A DNA stretch of 37,602 bases from Spirogloea muscicola. Its lineage: Eukaryota > Streptophyta > Zygnematophyceae > Spirogloeales > Spirogloeaceae. Both the position numbers and the translations under genes were made by a program. The notes beneath the pieces were generated by a model. The model saw only the letters and a list, made by a program, of their open reading frames with translations, searched no databases and was not told where the DNA came from. The number at the start of each line of letters is the position of its first letter. Positions within the stretch are counted from its first letter, which is position 1. Of this stretch, positions 20,401-31,570 are shown in pieces. The stretch covers positions 147,501 to 185,102 of the forward strand of contig WELB01000149.1 in the NCBI GenBank assembly GCA_009602725.1. The letters run 5' to 3'.

Positions 20401-23400
20401 TGCACCTTTGCCTTCTCAAATGCTTTTTCCCGTGCAATTGTCGTCACAGGCTACTTATGCACAACAGCGACAGCATCACGGCGACTGACCTAACCTTCTC
20501 CGACAACCCTTGGGGAATCTACCTCAATCAGGACGAGGGCATCACGGTGCAGAGGTCCAGATTCGTTGGCCTCACCGCCAACTATGGCAATCCGGCACAG
20601 TGCTTTCGCACCGACGAATGGGGCCCCTGCGTGTGAGCCCTTGGTCCTACATCCTATGCTCCATTCACATGATAGAAAATTTGACTGAAGTAGAGCTGCA
20701 GCGAGGCAAGAAATACATAAGGATAAGCTTTGGTTCTCTTCTCCCTGCCACAGGCCGGTCACCGGTTGCACATTGCCGGTGTCGCGCGGCACGCCTGCAA
20801 GGTCGTCTATTGGGCAGCACACGATGCCGATCTTCGGCATTGTGTGGGACCAGGGCAACCGCAGCGAGTCTGGTGGCTATCCCAACCTCATCAAGGGGTC
20901 AACGTTCACCAATTACGACCCGACCTGCCGTCCAGCTGCCGCGCTCGGCCTTGCAGGCGCAGCTGACTTCTGGAATGCGGCTCAAAGGTGAGCGTATGCC
21001 TTTTCTTGGACAACTTCGTGCTGGAAACGGTTACAGCTGTAATTACAATCGAACCATCTTTGCCATCTTCCTATATTCAATGTCTGTATTACTTGCTGTG
21101 GCACTATACTATTCGATAGTACGTTGCAACCTGTTGTTGGCCGCTAACTATCCAACTCATGACATTGCAGGGTACAGAGCCTGAGCTTCGTGAACGCGAC
21201 CCCAGTATACATGGTTCCGCGCATTGCAGCGTGGAGCCCAGGAATGTCTGTTGTGGATGGCGGCGAAATCTCACTGCAGTACGCGCTCAGGGACCTGGAC
21301 GGCTGCCTGGTCGGCGCGCCCGGCTACGTTGTTGCGCGCACGCCTGCCATGCTGCCGCCGGCGGCTAAGGGGTGCACGCTGCAGGCTGCATGGAACGCAT
21401 ACAGCTGCCCAAAGCTTTGTTACCGCACGGTCGCCATCCAGTACAATGAGCCTGGCTTTAGCGCCACGATGTTGGGCGCTCGCAAGCACGGCGACTTCAG
21501 CTGGGTGGAGATAACCAGGTTGGCAAGCCACCGCAAGGCCTGGACTGTGGCTGGCCAGTTGTGATGCTTGATACATTTCTCAGCTGATCGCAATGGGCGG
21601 GGTGTACTTGCACAACAGGAGAAGCTTAGTCAACAGACAAATTGCGGACGTGCAGCACACTGCTGTTTGGACCTCACGATCGCCTGACCATCATTGCACA
21701 TTCAAGATGTTAGCCTGTGCTTGACATGCTCTCCATGCATGCAAACGCTTGCCTAAAGACTTTTGCGGTGATCTTGACAGAGTGGAGGATGGCATCATCA
21801 CAGTGCTCGATGGTAATCTCAATGCTGAGTACGTCGCTTACGGAGGGGCGACAAGCACGTCTCGGTACTTCTTTGCCAACCTGCTGACTGGGTACACCTA
21901 CCTCGTCACCTTCAAGTCGAGTGGCAATTTCTACCCTGCAGTAGCCACTGTGAACCTCAAGGACGGAGCAGGCTGCGGTGGCATTGCCAAAATTCGCGTG
22001 GCGCCACCTGACGCTTTTCACCAGTGGACCTTTTCCTCGGCAGACCAGATCGTATACAAGTAAGCGGCCCTTGTCTCAGGTTCTAAGTAGGAAATTTATA
22101 TTGGTCTGTCCAAAGCTTACAGCATGGACCTGCGCTAACAGAACGCTGACTCCTGCAGGCCTTGCACTGGGCTAGTATCAAATATGGCCCCCAAGCTCAC
22201 CACCGTGAGCTATTTCTGCAAGGCTGGGCAGCCAGCGCAGATTGAGATATCTCTTGGACCTTCCATTGTGGACCTTGTGCAACTAAGCCTTGTCGCAGGC
22301 AGCAGCAGTTGCCCACTCTCAAGGTCTAGATCTGCAACCTGCCTTGAGCTGCATGACATTGCAGCATTGATTTCTCAGAGACAGGCTCTTGGCTGGACAC
22401 ATTATTCGCACATAAGCATATGGTGGCCACCTGCCAATTAGTAAAGTGGCTGCAATATTGAGACCACCATAGCTGTGACATGCACCTGGCAAAGTTCATG
22501 TGTGTGTCAAAGGGCGGGGCTGACGAATCATTGAGGCTCTCCCCATGACTTGTCCTATCTATGGCAGCTCTTGTGGCATACTCCCATCAGGATCAGCTGG
22601 CTGGGACTGGAGTGCAGGAATTGTACCTGCCACCTTTGCACCGACGACGGCTACCAAAGTGGGTCAACATGCACTCCAGGCAGGCTTTGGATCTGGGCAG
22701 GGCATCTTTGGTTACGGGAACAACTTTCTGGTTACCACCATCCCCAAAACAACGGCCTCCGTCATCACTTACTACTTTCAGCAAGCCTTCATTTTGACCA
22801 GCGTGGCCTGCTACAGCGGCCTGGATTTAGATATCATTGTGGACGATGGAGTTGTAGTATACCTCAATGGCGACGAGGTGCTGCGGAGCAACATGCCACT
22901 GGGAAAAATACGGCCACTCACTCAGGTGCTTTGGAGTTCTTGGCAGAGAAACTCTGATGTGCATTCAGTGCAATCAATCAGTACCACTCATGTACATGTC
23001 TCGCCTCTGTTGTTTCAGGCTCTGTCTCACCTCCAGCCCATTCGATATCCTAATGTAAACTACACCTCATTCCACATCGACCTTGTGGGATCATTAAGCT
23101 CGTATGCTTTAAGGGAGGGCATAAATCTTATCACTGTGGAAGTCCATGCTGCTTTCAATTACGCATGGGAGATGGCCTTTGACATGCGGATCTCTGCTGT
23201 CAAGCGGTAAAGACCTACACTTCTCTGCAACAGGCCCACACAATTTATTTGTTCTATCTTTCAGCTCAAATGCATATACAAAAGTCTTGGAGGGAGGAGA
23301 CGATTGTATTGCCAACTGAAAACATCTGTAACAGATATCTTCAGAAAATCACCTAAGATCTAAAAATTTCCCTGCCAGGGCCACCTGCGGATTGACATCA

Positions 23401-25715
23401 CAAGCTGCCAAGTGTTTGGATGCCAATGGAAACCCCTTGACCAAGCCATGTTCAAGCCAGTGCCGGTACTGGCATCCAGACATGTGTGAATGGGGCGTAT
23501 TCGGCATGCTCAGTCCATCAGCCATCAGCAGAAATGTACGTACTTAATGACTTCGTATGATATCATGTGTACAGTGTGCCCTGCTGAGCAGCTGCCTCGT
23601 CATGAACCCCTAACCTGGTATCCAGTGCAAGCTACTCATCTGTCACTCATTGTCTGCCATTTTCACACAGCTGTGACGGCATCGACAATGATTGCGATGG
23701 TTACGTGGACAATGGGCCTGGCAACCTGAACTGCGGCGCAGGGCAGGGCTGCTTTGCTGGCAAGTGCCAACCGATTGCCGACTACGTAAGAGCAATATCG
23801 GTTGTCCCAGCCGGATCGGCTGGCTGGTCTTACTACGACCTTGGGGGAGATGCCACTACAGCCTTTCCCCAGTGGAAAGTGGGGTGAGTCAAATCCGTCC
23901 CCTCCAATCCATTGGCCTAGTTAGCCAACTTGTAGTCCATTTGCAGGATCGAATACTTGCGAGACCTTATAAAGGAGCTTCTTGTGTAGTTTCGCATTTA
24001 ACTACTTGTGCTATACTGCATACAAGCTGACAATGTGCTGTGGACGTTGCCTCCTACTGTTCTTCAGCCAAGGCATTACAAGTTGGAAAACAGGCACTGC
24101 TCCTCTGGGCTATGACACGTACAATGCAAGCGACATCTTTCAGACCCAAATTGGGAGCATTCAGGGGAAGTTCATCACTTCCTACTTTGTCAAGGCCTTC
24201 ACGCTCACAGCAACAGAGCTTCCTATGATTGAGAGCATGAGTAAGCCTCTATGCTGACCCTTTCATACTAGCAGTCCAGCAACACCACCCTTTTCCCTTC
24301 CTTTGACTGCCTTGCATGCTCATCACCATCATTTTAATACTCATATGCAAATGAACTTGGTGATCACGTGGCAGTGGCTGCCGTGAGGAGGGACGATGGA
24401 GCAGTTATGTTCATCAATGGGCAAGAGGTCTTCCGTACCAACATGCCAAAGGGCTTAATCACTTTTCAGACCTTTGCGGCATCGATAACCTGGAATTCTG
24501 ACTTGAAGACCACCTACTATCCATGCGATACCTGTGGCCCAAGCACAGCATCCCTTCTCAAGGTGAGCACTTATACGGCGCTCTCCATGCCAGGCAAGTG
24601 TCATATATGAGCCTTGCACATATATAAGAGACATCCTTGTTGAGCTAAAAGGAACATAGTATGGCTAAGTGCGACCTACCCCTTATGCCGTGCGCAGGCT
24701 GGCCTCAATTACATTGCGGTAGAGCTGCACCAGAACTATTTGTGGTCTGGAGATGCTGCAATGGATTTGGTGCTCTCAAAGTACCTCTTTGGTTCCTGCC
24801 AAACGCTACCGGGTGCTCCAAAAGCTTGCATTCTGGCAGCTCCATCGAAGATTTTGCTACCTGTGAGTACCTTTCTCTTTCAACCATTATCTGCTGGTAC
24901 TTTAGCACGCCAAAGCTGACACAAAAGCGTTACTCTCCTGTTGCCTGCACTGCTTGACATTCTTACTTCATCACAGGCCTGATAATCTCAAGTCCAAACT
25001 TCCCTGCACATGCAGAGCCAGTCTACATGGAGGTACTTAGATGGAGGTGCCGTCGCGCCTGCCACATGGAGTACGGCTACCTTTGATGATAGCAATTGGA
25101 AGACAGGTCAGCTCGTTAGCTTCTGTCTCACTTCTGCGCCTCAACTTGCACTGCAATGCTGCACAGGACCATTCATATGAATTACAAGTTAGCTTGCCCT
25201 GGCATTCATTTTCTACCTTGCCAGGTCGTCCACCGCCCACGTCCTTACCTCATGCCTCTGATGACTGCTTTAGCTGCTTATGAGCAGGCTCCGGCATGTT
25301 TGGCTTTGGCTCAAATGGTGGAATACAAACAAAAGTCTCATTTGGAGCCGATGATGCCAACAAGGCATTGACCTACTATTTTCGGACCACTGTAACAGCT
25401 GCTGATCTGGCATGCTTCTTCGAGCTGACTGCCAGCATCATCGTCAATGATGGTGCCGTGGTATACGTGAACGGCAATGAGGTATTCCGCCTCAACATGC
25501 CAGACACACCCGTCACATCAGCGACACAGGCGAGCTTCTGGGGCAGCTGGTCATGGCAGGACACAGTTTTGACACCCGGTACGTGGGTCAAGAATGGTGC
25601 CAATGTCGTCGCAGTAGAGGCGCACCTCTTCTTCCCAAAGAAGACCGACTTCTTCTTTGACATGGAATTGACTGGCCAACGGGAAGGTGCGAACTGCCTT
25701 CCTCGGCGAACTTGA
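17432..25715 (+). CDS. Secreted CEMIP/TMEM2-like G8 and beta-helix protein with C-terminal beta-sandwich repeats
   Basis: Model, about 1,580 aa: join(17432..17573,17915..18074,18197..18404,18544..18745,18847..19023,19192..19364,19496..19773,19872..20049,20221..20276,20450..20632,20754..20987,21171..21518,21781..22059,22159..22323,22568..22925,23019..23206,23379..23535,23671..23883,24068..24240,24375..24562,24698..24862,25016..25106,25288..25715). A signal peptide (residues 1-27) precedes a G8 domain (about 50-165: WSSAATWGGDGVPGVG, NSSYIIVQGQLTIGT). Next are STDYDYKQAE, LDRPLAYMHWGG and a beta-helix core with LGRYPIHVHMCGN, RCVVIHGTANVTVSDNVAYD and TAGHCYITEEGG. These are family motifs of CEMIP and TMEM2, the animal extracellular hyaluronan-degrading proteins. 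The C-terminal third has three copies of a beta-sandwich domain (DDGxVVYxNGxEV, then VAVExH) and one MopE-like CDGIDNDCDGYVDN. There is no membrane anchor, so the protein is probably extracellular or in the cell wall; the substrate is unknown. Exon 17/18 phases disagree with the canonical sites used. Intron 4 appears to be GC-AG. Confidence 0.85.
17637..17706 (+). repeat. (TG)n/(TGTGCT)n microsatellite in intron 1
   Basis: TG dinucleotides grade into seven or so TGTGCT hexamers. It lies entirely inside intron 1 of the CEMIP-like gene. Confidence 0.9.
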
Positions 25716-25824
25716 GCTCGGCCGTTCTGTGGCGGGTTATCTGCAAAATTGGCAAGCCAAGAGTGTACTGTTAGTACTGCCGCTGCTTACTCTCACTTTG
25801 AGGAGCTTAACAGACGGATGCAGC

Positions 25825-25873
25825 AGCTTAGTGCTTGTTGATGCAGCTTTGCTGCATCAACATGCACTAAGCT
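25825..25873 (+). repeat. Long perfect-type hairpin in the 3' flank
   Basis: The 23-base arms AGCTTAGTGCTTGTTGATGC... and its reverse complement pair with one mismatch around a 3-base TTT loop. It begins 109 bases after the CEMIP-like stop codon, so it may be in the 3' UTR. The arm length is in the range of small-RNA precursors, but a mobile-element terminus or recombination palindrome is equally possible. Confidence 0.8.
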
Positions 25874-26463
25874 TCTTTCTGCAACATATGGACCAGACGC
25901 CCTTCAAGTGGCGTAGTCCTTATCGGCTTGCTGCTCAAATAATACCATCAGCTAAAGGAAGATAGGTAACAATCATATAAACTATTTGGAACTAGTGCGC
26001 AGCATTCTGACTGCTGAAAGCAGCAACAAGGGAGACTAGGATAAAGGTAGGACTTAGGGTAGAATTAGGGTAAAATTCATTCAGAAACAGACACCTCTTA
26101 TACTCTCATGCAGACGGGATAGCTGTGGTTGGCCAAAAGCGCCAGCAAGGTAGAGGCCTGCAAGGCAAAGTGCCCCGCTTTCTCATCAATTTGGCCTGTG
26201 ACATTTTTAAACTGGAGCCACCAACTCTGGCCTATGAGACTTGCTATTTATTGAATCGTTTCCAACGCAAGTTGGAACTTGTCAAGCTGAGGCTTGACAC
26301 AGCAATAACAACAGGGATCTGTACGATTCACTCTTGCGCGAGTCCTGGCAGATGTTGTCTATCCTTCCAAAAGACATAGGGCTAATCTACACATTTTTCC
26401 AGAGCAGCTTAAAAGCAGAGATACTGAGACGCAAAGCACCTAGCCAAATATCACTTAGTAGCT
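25874..26463. other. No confirmed gene; telomere-like motif and one exon-like frame
   Basis: 26036-26080 holds G-strand telomere-like units (ATAAAGGTAGG, ACTTAGGGTAG, AATTAGGGTAA). At 26113, after ATGCAG, a plus-strand frame stays open to 26379 (AVVGQKRQQGRGLQGKVPRF and KLEPPTLAYETCYLLNRFQR). It looks protein-like, but I do not recognise it and cannot connect it to a neighbouring gene. Confidence 0.4.
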
Positions 26464-27000
26464 GTCTGGGGCGGGGAATGAGGGAGGGCAGCCCAGAAAC
26501 TTGACACAAGCAATACAGCTAGGGTGATACTGCCTCCAAGACTGCCAATGGCTCTAAAGAGCAAGCCCAGGAGAATGATCGCAGTGGTTTGTATTTCACT
26601 TGCAGCTGGAAATGAGGCATCACAACCCAGAAATAGCAGCCAAAACGCGGCCTGCCTGCAAGTGCGCTGTGTGAGCCTGGGAAAGCTGGGAGGAAATGGA
26701 TAGCCGTATGCGGAATACCTGGGCAAGCGATGGGGCGTCGAAGCCGGGCAGCTCACCTTGCTGTCCCTGCCGAAGATCGATGGCCCGCAATGCAAGCCGC
26801 TGCAGAAGGTCCAGCTACCGACTGCCAAAATGGCCCGTGCACGTCCATCGCCAGCGCCACAAACTCATCACCGGCAGGGTGATCCGCGTACTTGCGCTCG
26901 TTTCCGCCAGCAGCCCTGCCGACTGCGTGCCCTGCTTCCGTTGCCGATTAGGTGGGGTTGGGAGACGACCGTCAGGCCCCAGCTTGACAAGCATGACAGA
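26464..27000 (-). pseudogene. Decayed LINE C-terminal domain
   Basis: Minus strand, with frame changes, encodes ERKYADHPAGDEFVALAMDV followed by HGPFW, then LDLLQRLALRAI, APSLAQVFRIRLSIS and HLQAGRVLAAISGL-stop. These align in order with KYADHPREDEFFPLAIDTHG, LELLTQLA, SLAQVYRMRLAVS and HLRAGRALAAASG of the copy at 15737. The copy is more diverged than the other LINE copies here. Confidence 0.7.
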
Positions 27001-27233
27001 CGATATTCAGGTAGTCACAGCCTGCTCGTTGGCGGCGGGTGTGAAGTGGTGTTGTGCCTTGGTATCAGAGCAGCCCGCCCACACCACAGAATTGGCATCG
27101 TTTCCTCGAGTGATGAGTACGAGCAGAGGAAGTCGCTTTGGATAACAGTGAGGGAGAGTTGGAAGAGCAGGGTTTCCGTTAAAACACACGCATTCTGCCA
27201 CTCCAGCTATGATAGGAAAAGAGAAGGCCCGGT

Positions 27234-27560
27234 GTGCATGAAATGAAAGGGTGGCCAATAAAGCCAATACATTGTTCAGGTAACAACTCGTGCAAGAATG
27301 GGGCTACATGAAACGAAGCCCTGTGCTAAGGTGGCTAAGGTAACAGTGTGACGTAGTACCCACGAGTGAGCACATACCATTTTCAACCTAATTTGGGGAG
27401 CCGGAGCGCCGCCATGGAAGCCGGTGGAACAGCTCTTCCAATGTGCAATGTAAAGCAATGTGACGCAATGTCTGTGGGAAGCCAGCCCAAAGGTATGAAT
27501 AGGCAGAAAGGGGTTGGTAGGAGCTAGGACTGCTTGGGCCCCCAAGGTGAAAAGGCGATA
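27234..27560 (-). mobile_element. LINE 3' end fragments
   Basis: 27234-27280 has the module GTGCATGAAATGAAAGGGTG with AAGCCAATACATTGTTCAGG. 27352-27376 reads on the minus strand as ATGTGCTCACTCGTGGGTAC, the coding end VLTRGY seen at 572-600. 27478-27492 has GAAGCCAGCCCAAAG. All belong to LINE 3' regions. Confidence 0.6.
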
Positions 27561-27908
27561 ATTGGTAGATGCCAAAATTTGGGCCCCAGGGAGAGATCAT
27601 AACATTTAGTTGTGGTCGACGTCTGCATGCTGCAGGCTGTCACAGGCGGGACTGTCGGAGCTGTCTCAATCGTGCAGTCAGGCCGGGGGGGTCCCGTGTC
27701 ACATCGCCGTCATGGACCCCTGCGCCCAGACGCCTGACGGCCGACAGGACGCCTGACAGCGCCCGGGGAGGCCCGCCAGCCCGCTGGCCTCCCGGGCGAA
27801 CCTGCGACCGCCATTGCTGGCAGCGCGGCCGCAAAATATAAATGGAGGAACGCCGCATTGGCGGCCCGGCTACGTCCCGCCACCGAGGAGCTCGCGGCCG
27901 TGCCCACC
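27561..27908. other. Upstream region of the Ala/Pro-rich gene
   Basis: GC content rises from about 27640. No conserved gene is seen; AAATATAAAT at 27834-27843 lies about 70 bases before the start codon and could serve as a TATA-like element. Confidence 0.35.
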
Positions 27909-28993
27909 ATGTCGCCGCTTTCCCAATTGCGGCGACCCAGCAGCCGATGCGTTGCAGCGATGGGCCTCCTCACACTTCTCGTCCTCGTCGTGGCCTTGGC
28001 CGGCGTTGGCCGGCGGGCGTCTGCAGAGGTGGCCCTGCTCGTGAGGGCGACCCAGCTGCGCAGCCAGATCGCATCTATGTCGGCGGGCAGCCTTGCGCAG
28101 ACCGCTGAAGAGAAGAGGCCCGATGCGGAGCTTGGTGAGGACGTCTTGGAGCTTCGCATGCGGTGTAGCTCAGAGCTAGCAGATTGTCGATGGTGCTGTG
28201 CCCGGCTCCGTCATTCTTGAAGGAGTCGTCCTAGCATTTGCTGCACCAAGTATGTTCTTGAGTTGATATCAGATTTAGCAGTTATGGACAATCAAGGTGC
28301 ACTGCCAGCAGGCCCTTCGCATCGGCTGCTCTATCTGCATTGACTGACGACAGTGATCACCTTATGTGGCACTTGTTGTGCTCCGCAACGGAGCTGCTCC
28401 AAGCCCGCAGCTTGCATGCAGTCTTGGGGTCAGAGTCGGCGCACTTGGAGCAAGACACCCCACACAGAAGCCTGGTGATAGCCAAGAGCTGGCATGCGGC
28501 AGGATCCAGGAGAGCCCTCAGCGACACGTTCGCAGCCTCTGCCCCTCGCCATCGCCTCGAAGTCGTGGTGGCTCCAGAGGCGGCAGCTGCACGGAAAGAT
28601 CATAATGGGCTCGACCACATGCTGCCACCGCCGCCGCCCTCAGCCCCAGTTTCTGCAGCTTCGCCTACCTTGAGACACAGTAGTCTCGGACACAATACCG
28701 CCCACATGGCATCTGCAAGGCAGCACCATGGCCACAAAGTCAAGGCTCCTCCTCCTCCTGCTCCTGCTCCTGCTCCTGTCCCTCGAGCGAATCGCCTCAA
28801 AGTCGTGGTGGCTCCAGAGGCGGCAGCTGCACGGAAAGATCATAATGGGCTCGACCACATGCTGCCACCGCCGCCGCCCTCAGCCCCAGTTCCTGCAGCT
28901 TCGCCTACCTTGAGACACCGTAGTCTCGGACACAATACCCCCCACATGGCATCTGCAAGGCAGCACCATGGCCACAAAGTCAAGGCTCCTCCT

Positions 28994-29025
<32 letters not shown>

Positions 29026-29239
29026 CCCTCGAGCGAATCGCCTCAAAGTCGTGGTGGCTCCAGAGGCGGCAGCTGCACGGACAGATCATAATGGGCTCGA
29101 CCACATGCTGCCACCGCTGCCGCCCTCAGCCCCAGTTCCTGCAGCTTCGCCTACCTTGAGACACCGTAGTCTCGGACACAATACCGCCCACATGGCATCT
29201 GCAAGGCAGCACCATGGCCACAAAGTCAAGGCTCCTCCT

Positions 29240-29277
<38 letters not shown>

Positions 29278-29926
29278 CCCTCAAGCGAATGTAAATTTAA
29301 ACGCGAGCTCGGCCGCCACAGTGAGGGCGGCTGAGCTCCTGTGGCTGCTTCAGCAGCTGTCAGCGTCGACATCAGGACCAGTTCAGCAGTCTGCTATCGA
29401 AGCGATCCGATTGCTGCAGCAAAGTGAGCTCTTCAGTATCATATGCAACAATCTTGGAACTTACAAGTGCCAAAGCAACAGCAAGGCACATTTGCAATCT
29501 AGCCTGCTCATCAAGCCTGCTCGTGCCCTTGGCTGCTCCGCAATCTTGATACTTTGCCATCTTTGGCTGCAGTCCCAGGTGTCGTGGATATTCGGTCCAG
29601 CCTGCAGTCCCAGGTCACCACGCTGCTCTATCCAATTCTACAGGTGAGAATGTTGTGACCGCTGAACTGCTTGTCACAGCAGCAAACATTGGCAGCCTCA
29701 TCCTGCAATCTCCGCTCCTGCAGAACCTGCAGTGTGCTGTATGTTTCATTCTGACTTAGCCCAACGGTGTTGAGTAAAGTCCGACATGTTGTTATTGGAT
29801 ATTGACCAGACACCAAGTACACCTCAGGAGCAGGCGGCAAATGTCGTGGACATTTTGTCCAATCTGGGCCGTTATACTGGACGATACCTAGACAACACAA
29901 TCGGACTTGCAAACTTCCAACCTTAG
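27909..29926 (+). CDS. Secreted Ala/Pro-rich protein with three long tandem repeats
   Basis: Not a recognised family. Exon 1 starts at ATG 27909 and encodes a signal sequence (MGLLTLLVLVVALAGVGRRA, cleavage likely near ASA-EV), then a helical ATQLRSQIASMSAGSLAQTA segment to a GTGAGG donor at 28135. The main exon (about 28399-29423) carries three near-identical repeats of 80, 82 and 84 residues: LxVVVAPEAAAARKDHNGLD, HMLPPPPPSAPV, TLRHRSLGHNTAHMASARQH, HGHKVKAPPPPAPAPA. After the repeats come ELLWLLQQLSASTSGPVQQS, a GTGAGC donor at 29424 and an exon at 29573-29643 in the right phase. The gene ends either at TAG 29757-29759 or, via an exon after 29800, at TAG 29924-29926. The link from exon 1 to the repeat exon is unresolved; a short exon near 28181-28249 may lie between. 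Pro/Ala content and secretion suggest a wall or matrix protein (inference). Confidence 0.6.
28553..29290 (+). repeat. Tandem repeat ladder of 240, 246 and 252 bp
   Basis: Units at 28553-28792, 28793-29038 and 29039-29290 are nearly identical. Each unit is longer than the one before by exactly one GCTCCT hexamer (one Ala-Pro pair) in the run before CCTCGAGCGAAT. The length steps keep the reading frame. Confidence 0.95.
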
Positions 29927-30559
29927 GCACTCACACTCCACACCTTGCAGATTCTAATGAGAGGCTGGCTCATCATCTCGACAGCAATCATTAGTTATAC
30001 AAGCAAGGATTGACCCACATGTACACGGTATCCCCCACTATTGTGGTGATATTACTATATTTGCATGATTACTGATGCGTCTATTTAATTTGCATATACT
30101 GAGTCAACCAGTGGTGAAAGTACTGTGCATACAGAAAAGGGCATGGCATGTGATGCGGTGATTGATGTGGCGAGTCTACTGATTGGTATCGCTTACATAA
30201 GTGTGCCAGTAATCACAAGCTAGGTGCAAAACGAGTAGTCTAACCAATGCCAATCGCTGGAGACTTCAGCATCTGCTTGCAGTGATTCATACCGTGTGAC
30301 TTGCATCGAATGACTATTATATGTACTATGAAAACTTTCCTAGCTGTTGACTTAAAATTTATGATAAGTATGGTGGTACCTAAGCCCTCCACCGCCATAG
30401 GCAGCTCCCTCTCCAACATGGTTGTTCACGTGCTGACGGTAGATGTACGGAGAGCACTATCAGAGCAGGGCTCTTTACCAATGACCTGCCCAAGTCATTT
30501 GAAGTGCATAGCATGGGCACTAGAAGGGCAGAAAGAAACAGCTGGTGACTCCGGGGCAC
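29927..30559. other. AT-rich, no gene seen
   Basis: Lower-GC sequence with no ORF of note and no recognisable RNA gene. Confidence 0.5.
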
Positions 30560-31339
30560 AGCGCGTCTAGCAAGTCGGTGCAAGAAGAAAGAAGAGATGG
30601 GCGAGGGCAGTGAAAAGCCAGCCCAAATATCTGACGAGGTCCATAAGAGCTAAAACCACACGGCCATGCAAGTGACTGCAGCGCATGGGAGCTTGGTAAC
30701 CTTCAGTGCAAGATGTCAAGCCACCGAGCCCTGAAGCCCTTTAAGATATTGATAGCGAGAAAGAAGAAATCGCTTCGCCTGATGGTCGGCGTACTTAATC
30801 TCCTTGCCACTCGGGGCGTCCGAGTCGCTCGACGCTCTTCCCATTGACGAGTTCCATCGGCTCTCAAATACCTGTTCCGGATAGCAGTCGACCACCATGT
30901 CGGTCTCCCACCCCTTCTTTTGCTTGGCCAGCATCCAGCAGTGCGAGTGTGGGCGTAAATCTGCTGATGAAAGTTTGTTGGCTGCAAGTGCTTAGATGTC
31001 TTTAAGAAGGTGCGCAATGCCTTCCACAATCTTCTCAAAGACACTTTGTTTGCTTAAATTTGTTCGCGAGGCTAGGTACCATCCAATTGTGGAGGTGTGG
31101 GGCATCTTGCCCGTACTCAGAAATTCGGCAAGCCGGACGTGAGGCGTCTAGATGGTGTGAAAACTCTTCCAGTAGAGGGTGATGGCTGTGAGTGGCCAGC
31201 CCAGAAAAATAGAATGAACAAAGTGCAAAGGGGCCAGAGAAAGTGCTGAAGGACACAGTGACTCAAGTGGTCACGAGGCACACAGTAACCCCTGTTGAGC
31301 AGCCGCGGGTCCGGGTACTATATAAGTCTGGCATATTAA
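30560..31339 (-). mobile_element. Decayed LINE 3' region
   Basis: Minus strand at 30813-30716 encodes KEIKYADHQAKRFLLSRYQY and, after a frame change, ARWLDILH, matching KYADHPREDEFFPLAID and ARWLELL. 31172-31320 has GTGATGGCTGTGAGTGGCCA, AATGAACAAAGTGCAAAGGG and GTAACCCCTGTTGAGCAGCC, the reverse complement of LINE coding end plus 3' UTR. At least two fragments are present. Confidence 0.6.
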
Positions 31340-31570
31340 GTATGTGCTCACTCGTGGGTACAAGAACCACCCTTTCAGCTTGCCTTGATTTGTACTTGGC
31401 CACTCAGGCCCTCCATCACACACTTGATGTTCTTCAGTTGCTTCAGTCGTTTCCTACCTTATCCCTGTTTCCATTTCCCTTTGTTTTCAGAGTGTGTACA
31501 CGGTCTGCTTTTGGCTGGCTTGTCCAGCCCCTCTCCTCAATTGGCGAGCCCTTTCTCTATTGGCCTCCCA
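31340..31570 (+). mobile_element. LINE 3' end fragments, plus orientation
   Basis: GTATGTGCTCACTCGTGGGT (coding end), then TTTGTACTTGGCCACTCAGG (3' UTR as at 510 on the other strand). This is followed by TTTTGGCTGGCTTGTCCAGC and CAATTGGCGAGCCCTTTC. Confidence 0.6.

Noticed and set aside
26451-26828. Minus-strand membrane protein (ILLGLLFRAIGSLGGSITLA)
   Set aside because: The neighbouring frame in the same stretch aligns with the LINE C-terminus (SLAQVFRIRLSIS, HLQAGRVLAAISGL-stop), so the hydrophobic frame is a by-product of that remnant and its 3' UTR.
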